DNA of 64,000 bases from NCBI GenBank assembly GCA_949317995.1, contig OX439037.1, forward strand, positions 20,324,324 through 20,388,323, written 5' to 3'. Within the stretch, counting starts at the first letter, position 1, and the number at the start of each line of letters is the position of its first letter. Source of the stretch: Acholoe squamosa (lineage: Eukaryota > Annelida > Polychaeta > Phyllodocida > Polynoidae). This document shows, in pieces, positions 47,390-59,742 of the stretch. Made by a program: the position numbers and the translations under genes. The notes under the pieces are model-generated. The model was not told where the DNA came from, ran no database searches, and saw nothing but the letters and a program-made list of their open reading frames with translations.

Positions 47390-48650
47390 ACAACTAATTA
47401 AATGGATTTACTTTACCCAAAGCCTTCAACCCGGGGGGGGGCACTTGCCCATGAAATGGATATCGACTGAAGCCCGACTCCCGAGAGCGGTGGCGGTGGA
47501 TTCCCATGCGATCCCGAAAAAGGGGGGCGGTGGATTCCCCTTAGACCTCTAATAGCAGGGCGGTGGAATTCTATTAGATCTCAAAAAGAGTGCATCATTT
47601 ATACACCATACATATGAGGGCATGAAAGTGATACAAAACATAGTGCTGGACAATGAAAAATTCTGATCCATACAAATACATGAGTATAATAGGCAGCTTG
47701 GTGGAGGGTGTAGGCTTGAAGGGGGGGTTGTGGAAAAAGGGGGGCGGTCACTGTCCAGCTTATCAGTCAAGAAGGGCGGTCAGATTCTAGATCACTGGGA
47801 GATAGGGCGGTAGGGCGGCAGTTGAGGGTGACCTACATAGAGTCAGTGCCCCCCGGGCTTCAACCTAACTATAAATGTGCCGATGGGAATTGCTCCAATC
47901 TAAATCAAAGCTGTAGTCCCTACTTAAAACATACTTTAATTAACATCAGTCTGACTTGGAGACATAATCTCCAACACCTGCTGTAAACCCTGTTTTGTTC
48001 ATGTTAACTGTGGCAATGGGACCCACAATCTTTTAAGCACGTCTGTAGCCAAGGTGGCAGCCATCACAATAGAGGCACACAAATCCCGCCTACCAATTAG
48101 TATAATCCATCTACCTTCTACATAAACCCTCTGGGTACTGTGTAGTGCAATATGTGTTATTTCCATTCGTTTGTCATGGCAAAAGGGATACTCATCTCAT
48201 TTATGGCAATAAGTTATCCTGATCCCACAGACTCAGTGCACTCCTGTAGAATCGCCAGGATACATGTACTAATGCAGCGCTGGCAGTCTTCATACTAACA
48301 ATGCTCATTGGCACAGTTCAATGACAGATTGACCCCAAAAAATAACACATGATGCAGTCACTGTAAGATTAAGTAACCACGGGTAACCCTGTCTCAATCA
48401 GCATTTTTCATAATGATCAGATGTCTTAGAAGAATTGCGAACACCTTAGGAAGGTGTTAATGGAAGGCTTCCATTAATGAGGATGCTGCAGGATCGGAGA
48501 CCTGATCTGTCTTCCTATAGCAGTGAGTTTGGCAGGGTATATTTAGAAGGTGGATTGCTGAGGTGTATAAAGGCTTTATTTATTCAGCAAACCAGCACGC
48601 CCACACAGTAGGAGGTCACATGCTAGAATTTCTGCCACATTTGACTCACT
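47390..48650 (+). repeat. Diverged duplicated segment, copy 2 (interrupted)
   Basis: Direct counterpart of 38,800-39,600, about 9 kb away, interrupted by the 426-bp G-run element at 47,432-47,857. Similarity appears to end just before the inverted-repeat element at 48,654. Confidence 0.7.
47432..47857. mobile_element. G-run inverted-repeat element with 7-8-bp target duplication
   Basis: The left end CGGGGGGGGGCACTTG is mirrored by AGTGCCCCCCGGG at the right. CTTCAACC flanks both sides (47,424-47,431 and 47,858-47,865). The interior has tandem 'gggcggtggattcc' type units. Its size and 8-bp duplication suggest a non-autonomous hAT- or P-like element. The paralogous segment at 38.85 kb lacks it, confirming a clean insertion. 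Confidence 0.8.
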
Positions 48651-48653
48651 TTC

Positions 48654-49336
48654 CAGGATCGTGTTTCAATAGTTTCCACGACTGGACACCCTCAAATCGT
48701 AGTAGGAGGTGTAAGAAATGACTCCATACCAGTGACTACATAGGGAGCTCCAGTAGAGGCCTCAAAATAGCAGCTGCTATTTTTTCAACTACTGGCTCAA
48801 TACACACCACTATGAAGTCATAGCACCCAGTCGTAGGGGCCACTATTGGCTACATAGTGACCAGTCATACCTCCTTCATGGCCTAGTATGCACTCCTGTG
48901 TTCAAATGAGCATAGTGCTGCAGTAACTACCGTACTGTCTCATATAGGAGCAGGGCCATGAATAGGAGCCTCCCTTGAATAAAATGATATTTTATTCTTT
49001 AGGAAAAAAACTGCCATCCCAGAGCCAAAGCCGCTGGCCACAGGGTTATAGGTAGTAGTGTAAAGAGCCCAGATTGGGTACGTTTGAGCAAACGAGTGCA
49101 GAGGGCAGCAGCTAAGGCTACCCACTAATTATTCACATGGAGGGTTGTCATACCAGGATCCCTTATTGAGTAACTGCACTGGTGGCTATTTAGCCAGCAG
49201 GCAGTACGATCACCCAGTAATGTAGCCAGCTATTTGGTCACCAAGGCCAAAATCCTACGATCACCTGCTAAGATTTGACCCATCTCCAGTCGTAGCTGGC
49301 TGAACCTGTCGTGGAAAATATTGAAACACCATCCTG
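48654..49336. mobile_element. 'CAGGATCG' inverted-repeat element, copy 1
   Basis: The left end CAGGATCGTGTTTCAATAGT continues into 'ttccacgac'. The right end reads back as CAGGATGGTGTTTCAATATT continuing the same way, about 30 bp of terminal inverted repeat. A second copy lies at 53,487-54,516 in direct orientation. It has no coding capacity. No target duplication can be called with confidence. Confidence 0.8.
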
Positions 49337-50392
49337 AGTCCACAGAGTAACTTCTACGTATACATGTAAGCTGTGGATCAGCAGTACATCCCATCCCACA
49401 CACCAGGGGATTACACAAATGGGTTAGTTATACAATACGCTTAAATAGATTACTATAGTACATCATCCCGGTACCAAAAGGAGTCTACTAATGGGTCTGA
49501 CAAACTAGCATTGGCAACTCCTATGGTTAGTTATGTAAGAAAGTACCAACACACAGCATTCATGTGGTAAGGCTGAACCGAAGCAATGGGTTACTAGTTA
49601 TGATGCATAATATTGGATTTGATGCCATGGCGAGCGTGGCAAGCAGGGACTAACTGTTCAGCTTACAACAAAATGCTCGACTTTCTAGGCTGAAGACTTT
49701 CTAACGTTAAACGAGTTATTTCTTGAGAGCCAGTCAGCAGGATGACATAGATAGATTGATGATAGAAGTAAAGGTAACCATAACTAGACAACAAATGTCA
49801 AATACTTGGTCCCAGAATAAGTTGTGCATAGTGGTCAGGAGATGCCAGTCCTGAAATATACCGGCGGTAGCGTGAAATGGGCTACACATAGATTAGAAAC
49901 TCAAGGTGCTACTTAAATATATTGAATAAGTTGGTGTTTTGCTACAAATGACGTGCATCATGATTTTACTATTGTGGTAGCTTCTGAAATCTCCAAGCCA
50001 ACCTCAAGGTCGCTATGTACTTGTTAAAATCACGGAGGCAAGTAATAACCCAGTTATGCATCAAACTTAAGTTCATATTTCTGCAACTGCACTAAATGAC
50101 TCATGACCTTTAATGATACAAAATAACGACCGTTCTTATGTCAGTTGAACTAAAGCAATGTAGTAATATCTTTGTTGATAACTTTGGATCTTAAAGGTTG
50201 TTCTATAAAGAGGGAGCAGGACTAGTAAAAATAGTGATAATGAGTATTGAAATGAAAAAGATTTAATAAGGCTTCTGTGGAATAAAATGATTTGTGGGAC
50301 GAGAATCTCTTTGTATTAAAGGCAAACGCTACAGGCTGACCAATGTTAGATCTTCTATTGATAATCACAAATAACTCTGGAGAGTATTAGTT

Positions 50393-50498
<106 letters not shown>

Positions 50499-50869
50499 AA
50501 TAGGAAAATGCAAAAGAAAAATCCTATGTCACCATGCTTATTTTCATTTTATGACCATTTAATTGAAAATGCCTCAACTATAGAAATGAATGACCTTGTA
50601 TTGATTCACCTACAAGACTCTCTGAATATATAAAATACACCTTTAGGACAATTTTAAAAGAAGACAAATCGGGGTGACCATTGAAATGAAAAAGTTGTGA
50701 ATTGTTCAAAAATATTAATTTTCCCTTAACTATAGGTTCCTATGAGAATTTTAATTGCACATAAACATCTGAATCTTGTCTATAGTGATCAGAAATGAAC
50801 TGGACAAATAAGTACAGGTAAAGTGATCAAGTTAGGGTGAGAAAAATCATTAAAATTCTATAACTGAGG

Positions 50870-50965
50870 AGTTATGATTTCTGATCTTGTTGTATGGTTA
50901 CAGTGGTTGTTACTGTATGATTGCTGTGGATTGTGTTGTAGAATTACAGCAACTTACCTGCTGTA
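50870..50965 (+). repeat. Short dispersed repeat matching 19,950-20,030
   Basis: Shares 'gtatggttacagtggttgtt' followed by 'ctgtatgatt' and 'gtggattgtgttgtag' with the cluster near 20 kb, at roughly 90% identity. Confidence 0.75.
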
Positions 50966-52129
50966 ACAGTGTGAGTGGACTTCAACTACCACTTTATGTA
51001 CATAAGTGAGGAGTTCAATAAAACTAATTCAAACTCAAAAAATAATCAGTGTCATAGATTAAACATAAGTCAAATAAGAGCCCACTATTACTCTGGACCA
51101 ATCTCCTGTCCTACTGCCTAAGCACCTTTCCTGACATCAATTCCACCAGAACATGCCGGTGATAGACACACCAGGTAGACCTTTGGGCAGCAGGCTGCCA
51201 TACTTCCTTCCAATCTCCAATCGTTTTCTGGTGGGTCATCCACAGAGAGATGACAGCTGGGGCTACTGTGTTGACAGATGGTCACTGACCCCCTCCTGAG
51301 TCCATCCTACTGGATGTAGCATGGGTATAAGTGGGCGCCAAGGGAGCCCATTGGCACCATTTCCATCTCTCAGTATTGGGGATGTCCTACATTTGGCGAG
51401 GCGTCCCTTGATAAGGAGAAGATCTGCAGGGGGATGGGGATAAGGTTATTTAGAAGATATAAGAGGTATGCGGTATTCTTAACCGACAGGATCCCTTGGG
51501 TAATCAGTTAAGCGAGCACAATATCCTCTCCATACATGGGCTAAGGAGACAGTGTCCCTGCTGCTCATGTTCATCATCTCAGCAGAGTAGAATGAGCTTC
51601 TTATTAACATTTTGCGACGCATTTCTCATAGAGACTACTCATCAGTCCTCAACTTGCCCTTGACAATCTCATATATCTCTGGACTATATCAATCTCACAT
51701 ACTATAGGCAATGAAAAAAGGCCCACATGTCATCGATCCATAACCACTCAACATGTATCATGGGAAATTACCATTACTGACCTATCTACAAGATGATCGG
51801 AATTACATAGTGATATGTTGTAAAGGGAGAGAAATCCAGTGTGGTTGTGGAATCTATCTAAAATAGTAGAATTCATTGGTTTCTGATTTTTGCCACCAGG
51901 CGGCCTCTATAGAAGTGCTAGTATGTGCCTTTAAGCAAACCTTGCCACTCCCTCTCTCCTATAGATGTGACCAAATACCTGATCTTTAGGTAGAAGTTTT
52001 TAAAGGCTTAAGGTTCAGGCAACAGGTGGTAAGACAATTAAGTAGGAGGCTGGTTTGGTGTAAGGGAGTGAAATACAAGGATTGAAGTCTTTAGCATGTG
52101 GATGGATAGTATTCACTGAGAGATAATAT

Positions 52130-53473
52130 GGGCCCGTTCCACTGAAATATGCGACTTTCAGGCTTTAGGGGGGTTTTTGGATATCCTATGGGGGACTGTA
52201 GAATAAAAAGTGTTAAACCAATCTTCTTGTTTCTGGTCCCATTTGAGAGAAAACACCTAGGGCCTCAAGAAAAGGTCATATTTGGGTATGTCGGTCAAAT
52301 ATTCTTTAAGATAGGGAGCCTCATTTTTTGGCATTTGCACCTCATTCCAAACCATGTACTCTCAAACTAAACAGTACAAGACAACCACAATTTCATTTTT
52401 TTCCTTAAAAGGGGGTCCCACCTAACATTTCAATGTGGTTCGGACTTGACATGGCTGGTAATTCTTTTCGCCTGTTCATTCTCATAACTTAATTCAGTCA
52501 ATCGAAGAGGTGTGAGCAAAATAAAAGTGCTCTGGTAGGACTACTATGATACAATACTCAATCTTCTTATTTCCCACCATGACTAGGGACCCCATAGGTT
52601 TTTCTTCTGGTATATGAGTTTAGGGTCTACCTGCAGGTATGACTATGAAATGCATAATAAACGCTGCATTACATAATAATAGAACACAACACATGACTAG
52701 GTTTGGGCGGCTTTAATGTTAAACACCATAAACATTACTCCAAGCTCTAGTATATCCTCAAACATCCATACATCACAATTATAATAACCAACCAGTATCA
52801 CAATACATATCGTGCACAAGTATCACAAGTAAATGATAAAAAAAATTGCCTCTCTGCGGCTGTTCAAAACGTTCTGACCGTTGGTTGTTGTGCAGCCCAG
52901 TGGGCCTCCACAGTCCTGGCAGAGGGTAGCACAGAGTCCGGTCCCCTGTGGGATAACTAGTACCACATCTACCCTGAAGGGGACGATACTCCAATTGCTT
53001 TTATAGCTAATATAAGTCATACTTATATACATGTTAAAGTATTTTTCAAGTCCATTATGCTCTCGCCCATTACATTCACATTTTTGTATCTAGGGCAAAT
53101 ACATACACAGGATTGGCAGCAACGTTTGAATAAGGGTGATATTCCTCGAGACAAAATATGGGCCCGTATTTGTCTCGAGGAATATCACCCGTATTCTAAC
53201 GATTGCCAACAATCCCGTACTTATTATTATATGGTCTTTACATCAACTAAAACTCATATTTTATTACATCTTGAAAAGACCTCGTGCCTCCCGTCTTTTA
53301 TGTTGTAAAATCCAGTCCACTCATCGGTGTGTTTCTTCCTAAATGATGTGCTTTTAATCTGCTGGGGAGTGAACGTTCGTGGCGTGACACACCTTCACTC
53401 ATCAACCTAATGTTTTATACCCTCATAGTAGTGACAGATCATGTAAGGATGTGACAGGAGAGTGAACGGGCCC
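52130..53473. mobile_element. Candidate inverted-repeat element bounded by GGGCCCGTTC
   Basis: GGGCCCGTTCCACTGAAA opens the interval and the right edge reads back as GGGCCCGTTCACTCT. The shared inverted end is short (10-14 bp) and starts with a self-palindromic GGGCCC, so this is tentative. The interior holds the palindrome at 53,109-53,216, which carries the same 'atgggcccgt' at its centre. No coding region can be supported. Confidence 0.4.
53109..53216. repeat. Long palindrome, ~50-bp arms
   Basis: 'gggtgatattcctcgagaca' on the left is mirrored by 'tgtctcgaggaatatcaccc' on the right around a GGGCCC centre. With a few mismatches the match extends out to 'aggattgg' and 'ccaacaatcc'. The inner ~28 bp per side is almost perfect, so the structure is young or maintained. 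Confidence 0.92.
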
Positions 53474-53486
53474 GGCAATACTACAT

Positions 53487-54516
53487 CAGGATCGTGTTTC
53501 AATAGTTTCCACGACTGGACACCCTCAAAGCCTAGTGGGACGTGTAAGAAATGACTTCATACCAGTGACTACATAGTGAGCTCCAGTAGAGGCCTCAAAA
53601 TAGCAGCTGCTATTTATTCAACTACTGGCTCAATACACACCACTATGAAGTCATAGCACCCAGTCGTAGGGGCCACTATTGGCTACATAGTGACCAGTCA
53701 TACCTCCTTCATGGTCTAGTATGCACTCCTGTGTTCAAATGAGCATAGGGCTGCAGTAACTACCATAATGTCTCATATAGGAGCCGGGCCTTGAATAGCA
53801 GCCTCCCTTGAATAAGGGCCGGGATAGGAGGGCTGACAACTGAAACCCATCAGCCCAAATGATGTATAATTGTTCTAGAGAATTCCCTTTCAAATCACAT
53901 ATGATAGATCTATATCTAATGACCTAATTATATCGAAAACGCTCTGTTATTCTTTCTTAATAGTAGGGCTGAGGTGTCAGCTAGGTGTGATATCCTTTGT
54001 AATTTTATTAGAAAGCCATGGTGGGTGAGGGTTGGGTATGACAGGCATGACAGCTTTGTAAGGCCTAGTGCTCTATCTACACCACTGCATACTAGTAACT
54101 ACATAGTTGGCCCATGTGTGGACGAAATGCTCAATTCTTAGGTGAAACACTCCTTTCAAAATGATATTTTATTCTTTAGAGGAAAAAAAAACTGCCTTCC
54201 CAGGCCCAAAGGCGCTGGCCACAGGGTTATAGGTAGTAGTGTAAAGAGCCCATATTGGGTACATTTGAGCAAAGGAGTGCAGAGGGCAGCAGCTAAGGCT
54301 ACCACTAATTATTCACATGCAGGGTTGTCATACCAGGATCCCCTATTGAGTCACTGCTGTGGTGGCTATTTAGCCAGCAGGCAGTATGATCACCCAGTAA
54401 TGTAGCCAGCTATTTAGTCACCAAGGCCAAAATCCTAAGATCACCTGCTAAGATCTGACCCATCTCCAGTCGTAGCTGGCTGAACCTGTCGTGGAAACTA
54501 TTGAAACACAATCCAG
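53487..54516. mobile_element. 'CAGGATCG' inverted-repeat element, copy 2 (longer)
   Basis: Direct copy of 48,654-49,336 at roughly 93-95% identity, with terminal inverted repeats differing at only two or three positions. It carries about 340 bp (about 53,816-54,157) absent from copy 1, beginning 'agggccgggataggagggct'. Copy 1 is therefore a deleted derivative, or copy 2 received an insertion. Confidence 0.82.
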
Positions 54517-54555
54517 ACCATGTAATAATAATATGAAAGATTTCTTTCTTTCAAC

Positions 54556-54627
54556 CAGACTAACATGAAAATGTATTGTTAGTGATAGATACAGACTAAC
54601 ATGAAAATGTACTGTTAGTGATAGGTA
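54556..54627 (+). repeat. 36-bp tandem duplication
   Basis: Two units of 'cagactaacatgaaaatgta..gttagtgatag' differ at a couple of bases. Each unit holds an inverted CTAACA/TGTTAG pair. Confidence 0.9.
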
Positions 54628-54639
54628 CATACTGCTTTA

Positions 54640-56185
54640 TAGTATCATTTTATAGAAGGAATCATTTCCACACAGTGGAGAAACTCCCTCTCGCCCGTCC
54701 TCTCTGCAAAGCACTTGTATGTCTATTCTCGGAGAATGAACTGGTTTATGACACTCACTTGTAGATAATTATCTGAGATAGAGGCGGTAATGAGGATCAG
54801 CCAGTGCCTTTGAAGCCTCCGTGCATATTACCTCAATAACTTCCACAGAGGTGGTACTGTGTAGTCATCCTCATTAACCCAAATTATACATTGGCTGGGT
54901 TTACTTGGCAGCTGTTTTGGTGTCCACATTAGATAATAGAAATTCTCTACACCAATAGCGGATGGTCAGGATGGAGTTAGGGCATGCAGCATGCTGTAGT
55001 GTACGAAAATATCAGATGCTTCAGCTGTTTGCTTAGTCAGGTGTGCTATGTACAACTTTACAACCTTGTGTTTCTCTGTTCAGACACCATATCGATTGCA
55101 ATTTTTACATTAATTAGGGGCTGGATTGGACTCAGTACAGCAGTTGAAAAGACACAATTTGCAACTTATTTGCCCTTCTTTGTATGGCAGAAAGCTATAA
55201 ATGGCCCGGGAGGGCACTCTCTATGTAATGTATACACATATGTGCCGCTGGCAAGGGTACTACTTCAAGGAAAGGCCCCTAGCAAGCCTCCTGTTTCAGC
55301 CACAAATGTCCCTAGCAAGGGTCAACTTTCAGGGAAATACCCCGATTCACATGGCAAATTTAGAAATTTTCACGAATACTTTCCAAGTTTTCATGAAGAT
55401 AGCATGAACAAAATACAAATTTTCTCCCAAACAAGGTCAAAGACTATTATGTAAAAGGTTCCCTAGCAAGAGTAGGGTTTTGATGGAAAACCCTGTGAAC
55501 GAGTGCCCTAGCAAGGGTAAGGATAGTCAGGGGTTCAGCCACACACCCGTATCAAAAAAAATTGAAGTGCCTCCCCCCCCCCCCGGATAAATGGAGAGAG
55601 ACCACTTATCTAGGGCCATCAATAGGGAGGTGTAGTTCAAGGGATTATTGCGGAGAATGAGAATAGGAGGGGTGGGATTAGGGTCATAAATGACACTTGG
55701 TCAAAAATGACCTTTGGGTGATTTTTTTTTAATTAGGGTGAGAAAGGGAGATGGAGGGGGCTATCGTCAGAAATGACACAAGGGTCATTTTTCTATGACA
55801 CAAGGGTCATTTCTCTATGACACAAGGGTCATTTCCCTACATTTACTTATACCTGATGACTGGTAATACATTTAACATTTATTGCCAGATAATTACCTGA
55901 AATAGTGTTGTCTAATGCAGTTGCTGTCGTCGATCATAACTTCCACTCAAAGTGCTTTTATTCCTCCCAATGAAACCAGGCAATAAATCATGATTGTGTG
56001 TTTTTTTTTATCATAAATACACCATTAAGCTGTCTGACTGAAATTCGATATTTTAGGAGTTATGTTCACGTTGAGGATAGTATCTTGAATGTTTGGCCTC
56101 CGACCCATTTTACAGTGAAGGCTGTCTGAGTCCTTTCAGACACAGCCAATATAACAGTTGGCAACTTTTAGTCTTACTGATAACC
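54640..56185. other. No gene; short tandem repeats
   Basis: Between 55,245 and 55,520 'ccctagcaagggt' or close variants recur about five times at irregular spacing of 40-130 bp. A clean 3 x 22-bp array lies at 55,773-55,838. A poly-C run lies at 55,573. Confidence 0.6.
55773..55838 (+). repeat. 3 x 22-bp tandem repeat
   Basis: Units 'atgacacaagggtcattt' plus four variable bases. Each contains the inverted pair ATGAC/GTCAT. Confidence 0.95.
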
Positions 56186-56437
56186 AATAAGGTGGGTCGC
56201 AACCATTGAAATTGAGCCTACTGCGCAGGTCATCTTCATCAAAATGAGATCATTAAATTTTAGGTTTGCACATACCTATATAAGACCTAAATACCAACAA
56301 GGAATTCTGGGTAATTTTGGTAATAATTGGTAATACTTTTATGACACCTTCAAATTTACATCTACATTTTTGCCAATGCTGTAGAAGTGGTAGGCTGTAG
56401 CAATTTTGTTCCATGGATTTGTACATTTTAAGCGTTA

Positions 56438-56700
56438 ATTCCACTAGGACGCACGGCTAATGCGTCATCGATGCGTCTGTTTTGGGGGCATTCGCATGCT
56501 TCTCTGCCGTGCCTCTGGTCGTGCGTCTTCGAAAAATATTCAGCTTCATATGTCTGCATCTACAGACGCAGACGCATGAGTCGCTTCCACTGGCCGTGAG
56601 TGTGCGTCTACAGCAGACGCATGGGAGACACAGGCCTGAAACTACTTCCACTGCGCATGCGTCTGTCTGTGCGCGTGGTCACATGACCTCTGTTTGGGTC
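56438..56700. promoter_or_regulatory. Left subterminal GACGCA array
   Basis: Nine GACGCA/TGCGTC hexamers by eye in about 260 bp, in both orientations, several within 'cagacgcatg'. Subterminal repeats of this kind are binding sites for transposase or partner protein in other DNA transposons. Here the assignment is inference. Confidence 0.75.
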
Positions 56701-56754
56701 TTTGTCAGAGAGGAAAGTCTGTGGTGTTTGGAAATCTTTCCTACTCGAAACATC

Positions 56755-58831
56755 ATGTCACGCAAAAGAAAACAGGTTGAGATGGAGGCACAGGCGCAGT
56801 CTATAGAAGAGGAACGTATGCAGAATCTGAGGAACCTGGCAGCCTATGTCATCATGGATGATGACTTGGATGATGACTACATTTTGCGTAACCACAAGGT
56901 GCAGAGGTCACACATGTATTGGATGCACCCATATCTGCGTTCAAGGAAGGAGGAAAGGATGAAAAGATCCCTTGCCAGGCTGGAAGAGGATTTCCTGAGG
57001 GTGAGAAATTTTTATGCTGTTTTACCCGTACATTTATAATCATTCCCATGTCACAGGTCAATGTCTACATAAGGCCTAGTCTCATCCCTCTATTATTTTT
57101 TATTTTCATGGAATTAAAACATATCAATAGAAATAATTGGCTATGTGCTGAAAAACAATTTCAGAAGCACACTCATGAGATGGAGTGTATATGGACCCCT
57201 ATGTAAAAAAGTGTCATCTCTTTAAAAACCAGATTCCTAAAAAAAGACATTTTCTGGCCTTAATATATTTTTTGCCTTATTTCCAGCTCGGTTGCATTTC
57301 TGAGTTCAAGAAGACCACACGCATGTCACCAGAGGTGTACAAGGACCTGCTAGAGATGGTGCGACCGTACATCACATACCAGGACACATCTTTCCGTGAT
57401 GCAGTCACAGCTGAGGAGAAGTTGAGCTTGACTATCAGGTATCTGACACGAGGTAAGAAGTTTGAGTCTGTACAGACACAAAAGTGTTAAATTTTTCCTT
57501 CTCGTTTATATGTACTTCAAAAACAGAAGAACACATTTTGTTTTATTTATGGCCAAAAAGTTGTGAGTTGCTTAATATAAAAATAATTTAATTAATTTTA
57601 CACAATATTTCAGTCAATAGTTTTTAATTATGTGTTTTCCTCTCCAGGAGACAGTGTTACCACTCTTCACCAGGGTTACCTGGTAGGTGAGTCAACGGTG
57701 CTACCCATGGTGAGAGACACTTGCAAAGCCATCTTCAGAGCCTTGCATGAAACATACTTGAAGGTATGTGTCTTTAGACTAACTTTATGATCCCCCCCCA
57801 AAAAAAAACAATTAAAGGAACCACTTTAACACTGTCTGTGACATGATAATAGACCTTTCATTCCATATAGAAATCTTCTATCCAAAAAAATTCCTGAAGT
57901 TTGAGTGTGTGAGTAAAAGAATTACCCTTCTGCAGAAGCGCAAGTCAAAGCCTGCTTCTATCTGACTGTAATTTTGTTTTTCATGCTTCAGCCGCCTACC
58001 ACGAGGGATGACTGGTTAGCCATAGCCAAAGGGTACCACGACAAGTGGAACATGCCACATGTTCTGGGTTCTTTGGATGGGAAGCATATCCGCATAAAGA
58101 AGCCAAAGAAGTCTGGTTCAAACTATTACAATTACAAAGGATATTACAGCATAATTCTGTTTGCCTTAGTAGATGCAGACTATAAGTTCACATATGTGGA
58201 TGTCGGAGCGGAAGGTAAAGCATCAGATAGCACTATTTGGAAGTACTCCTCTTTTGCTCAGGATATTGATGCCCCAGGTAACCCCCTTAATGTGCCAGAA
58301 CCCTCAACTTTTCCAGGCTTCAACGGGGACTTGCCCTATCATTTTCTTGCTGATGACGCATTCGAGATGAGTGAGAGACTTATGAAGCCATAACCCTCCA
58401 CCAAACTCACCCCCCAGCAGAGCATATTCAACTACCGCCTGAGCAGGTCTAGACGGTGTGTGGAGAACGCCTTTGGGATCCTGGCCACTCGTTTCAGGAT
58501 TTTCCGCCGAGAAATAGAAATGGCACCAGAAAATGTGGACATTATAGTACTGGCATGTGTGGCTCTGCATAATTACCTTAGAACAGTGGCCCCAGTAGCA
58601 TACCTTCCGAAGGAAGCTTGCGACTGGGAGGGGAAAGACTACAAACAGCACAAAGGTCTGTGGCGAGCAGAGAAGGTCCTCCCAGGCGGAAAGCCTACTA
58701 CTGTACGCAACCGATCAGACAGGGTCAAGAAAATGAGGAACAATCTCGCGGGATGGTGTCTGACCAAGGAGGGAGAACTTCCAAAACAGTGGGACGTTGT
58801 TATGCAACATGACTTCTACTTTGAGCGCTAA
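56755..58831 (+). CDS. PIF/Harbinger DDE transposase (one in-frame stop)
   Basis: Four exons with clean GT-AG introns and matching phases: 56755-57000, 57287-57452, 57648-57763 and 57992-58831, totalling 455 codons. The N-terminal ~100 residues are charged (MSRKRKQVEMEAQ..). Residues about 85-175 form the helical HTH-like region (MSPEVYKDLLEMVRPYI, LTIRYLTRGDSVTTLHQGY). The catalytic domain has Asp205 in LGSLDGKHI, Asp255 in EGKASDSTIW, the ADDAF motif at about 296-300 and Glu334 in RCVENAFGILATRF. C-terminal blocks VACVALHNYLR and DRVKKMRNNLAGW complete the family pattern. An in-frame TAA replaces codon 310, where a 'KPyP' motif is usual, so this copy is probably inactive unless that base is an error. 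AATAAA lies at 58,968. Confidence 0.92.
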
Positions 58832-59146
58832 GTCTGAACCCCGGAGTCTATGAACTTTAGTGTGTGGCAAGTAATGACAATGTCAGAGACATTTCCTTTT
58901 CAGCTAAGTAAGTCATGTACACTGTGGTTCATGAGATAAATTTATGTATGCATATCAGTCAGATAGAAATAAAGAAATACTATGATTAACAACAAAAACA
59001 TGAACCTTTATTAAATAAATTAACAAAAGTTCTTGAACTGGAATATACTTTCGCTTAAGACACTTTTCTGCTACGTGTGTAGGCTTCTCCCTTCATTGAG
59101 GCAGGATATATCGAACTGTAGCCCTGGTAAGTGAACAAACATGAAC

Positions 59147-59202
<56 letters not shown>

Positions 59203-59742
59203 TATTTATCTGTCTTTGTGTAAGCATAGAATAAATTATTTATCTTGTTCTTCAGAACCCGTATGTGTTTAAATCAGTCATGAGATCTTGATCCTTGAGT
59301 GAAAGTCTTAAGAAAGGCACCTGTGTTCGGGAAGCCCTATATGTCATACGTGTACACTTTTAGTTTGTAGACGCTGATTGTACTGTCATTTAATATATAG
59401 ACGCTCAACTTTATAAGTTAAGTCCTAGAGCATCGCGAGAACAAAAAATAAAATATCATAAGTTAGAATCATGCATCATTCATCTAAAACAAAATGTTCT
59501 TGAGCACGAACTGTAAAAACTTGGATAAATACTTGTCATAGTATCATAGTAACATAAGACATGAACATGTAATTTTCCATATTAAGCACCATGCAAGGTT
59601 TTCTTGCACAATTATATGAATAAACTCAAAGTTCTTTTCCTTTTTCATAGAAAATGTTCAAACAAATTTCTCTTGTTGTGTGTTATTTGAGAACTTCCGT
59701 CTTTTATATATAATCATTGTGGATGACAAACATGAATCAAGT
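58832..59742. other. Convergent 3' ends of the two Harbinger genes
   Basis: Holds the + strand AATAAA (58,968-58,973), a possible - strand AATAAA (59,007-59,012 read in reverse) and an AT microsatellite at 59,151-59,198. If both signals are used, the two transcripts end within about 50 bp of each other. No open frame. Confidence 0.6.
59151..59198. repeat. (TA)n microsatellite
   Basis: 24 uninterrupted TA units inside the Harbinger element, between the two genes. Confidence 0.97.

Noticed and set aside
52779-53032. Two overlapping - strand frames as a small Cys-containing protein
   Set aside because: Low-quality frames next to a TATA-like string in a candidate inverted-repeat element; no domain and no splice support.
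54142-54405. 87-codon open frame inside the 'CAGGATCG' element as its transposase
   Set aside because: Too short, not kept as a gene in copy 1 and without any transposase motif.
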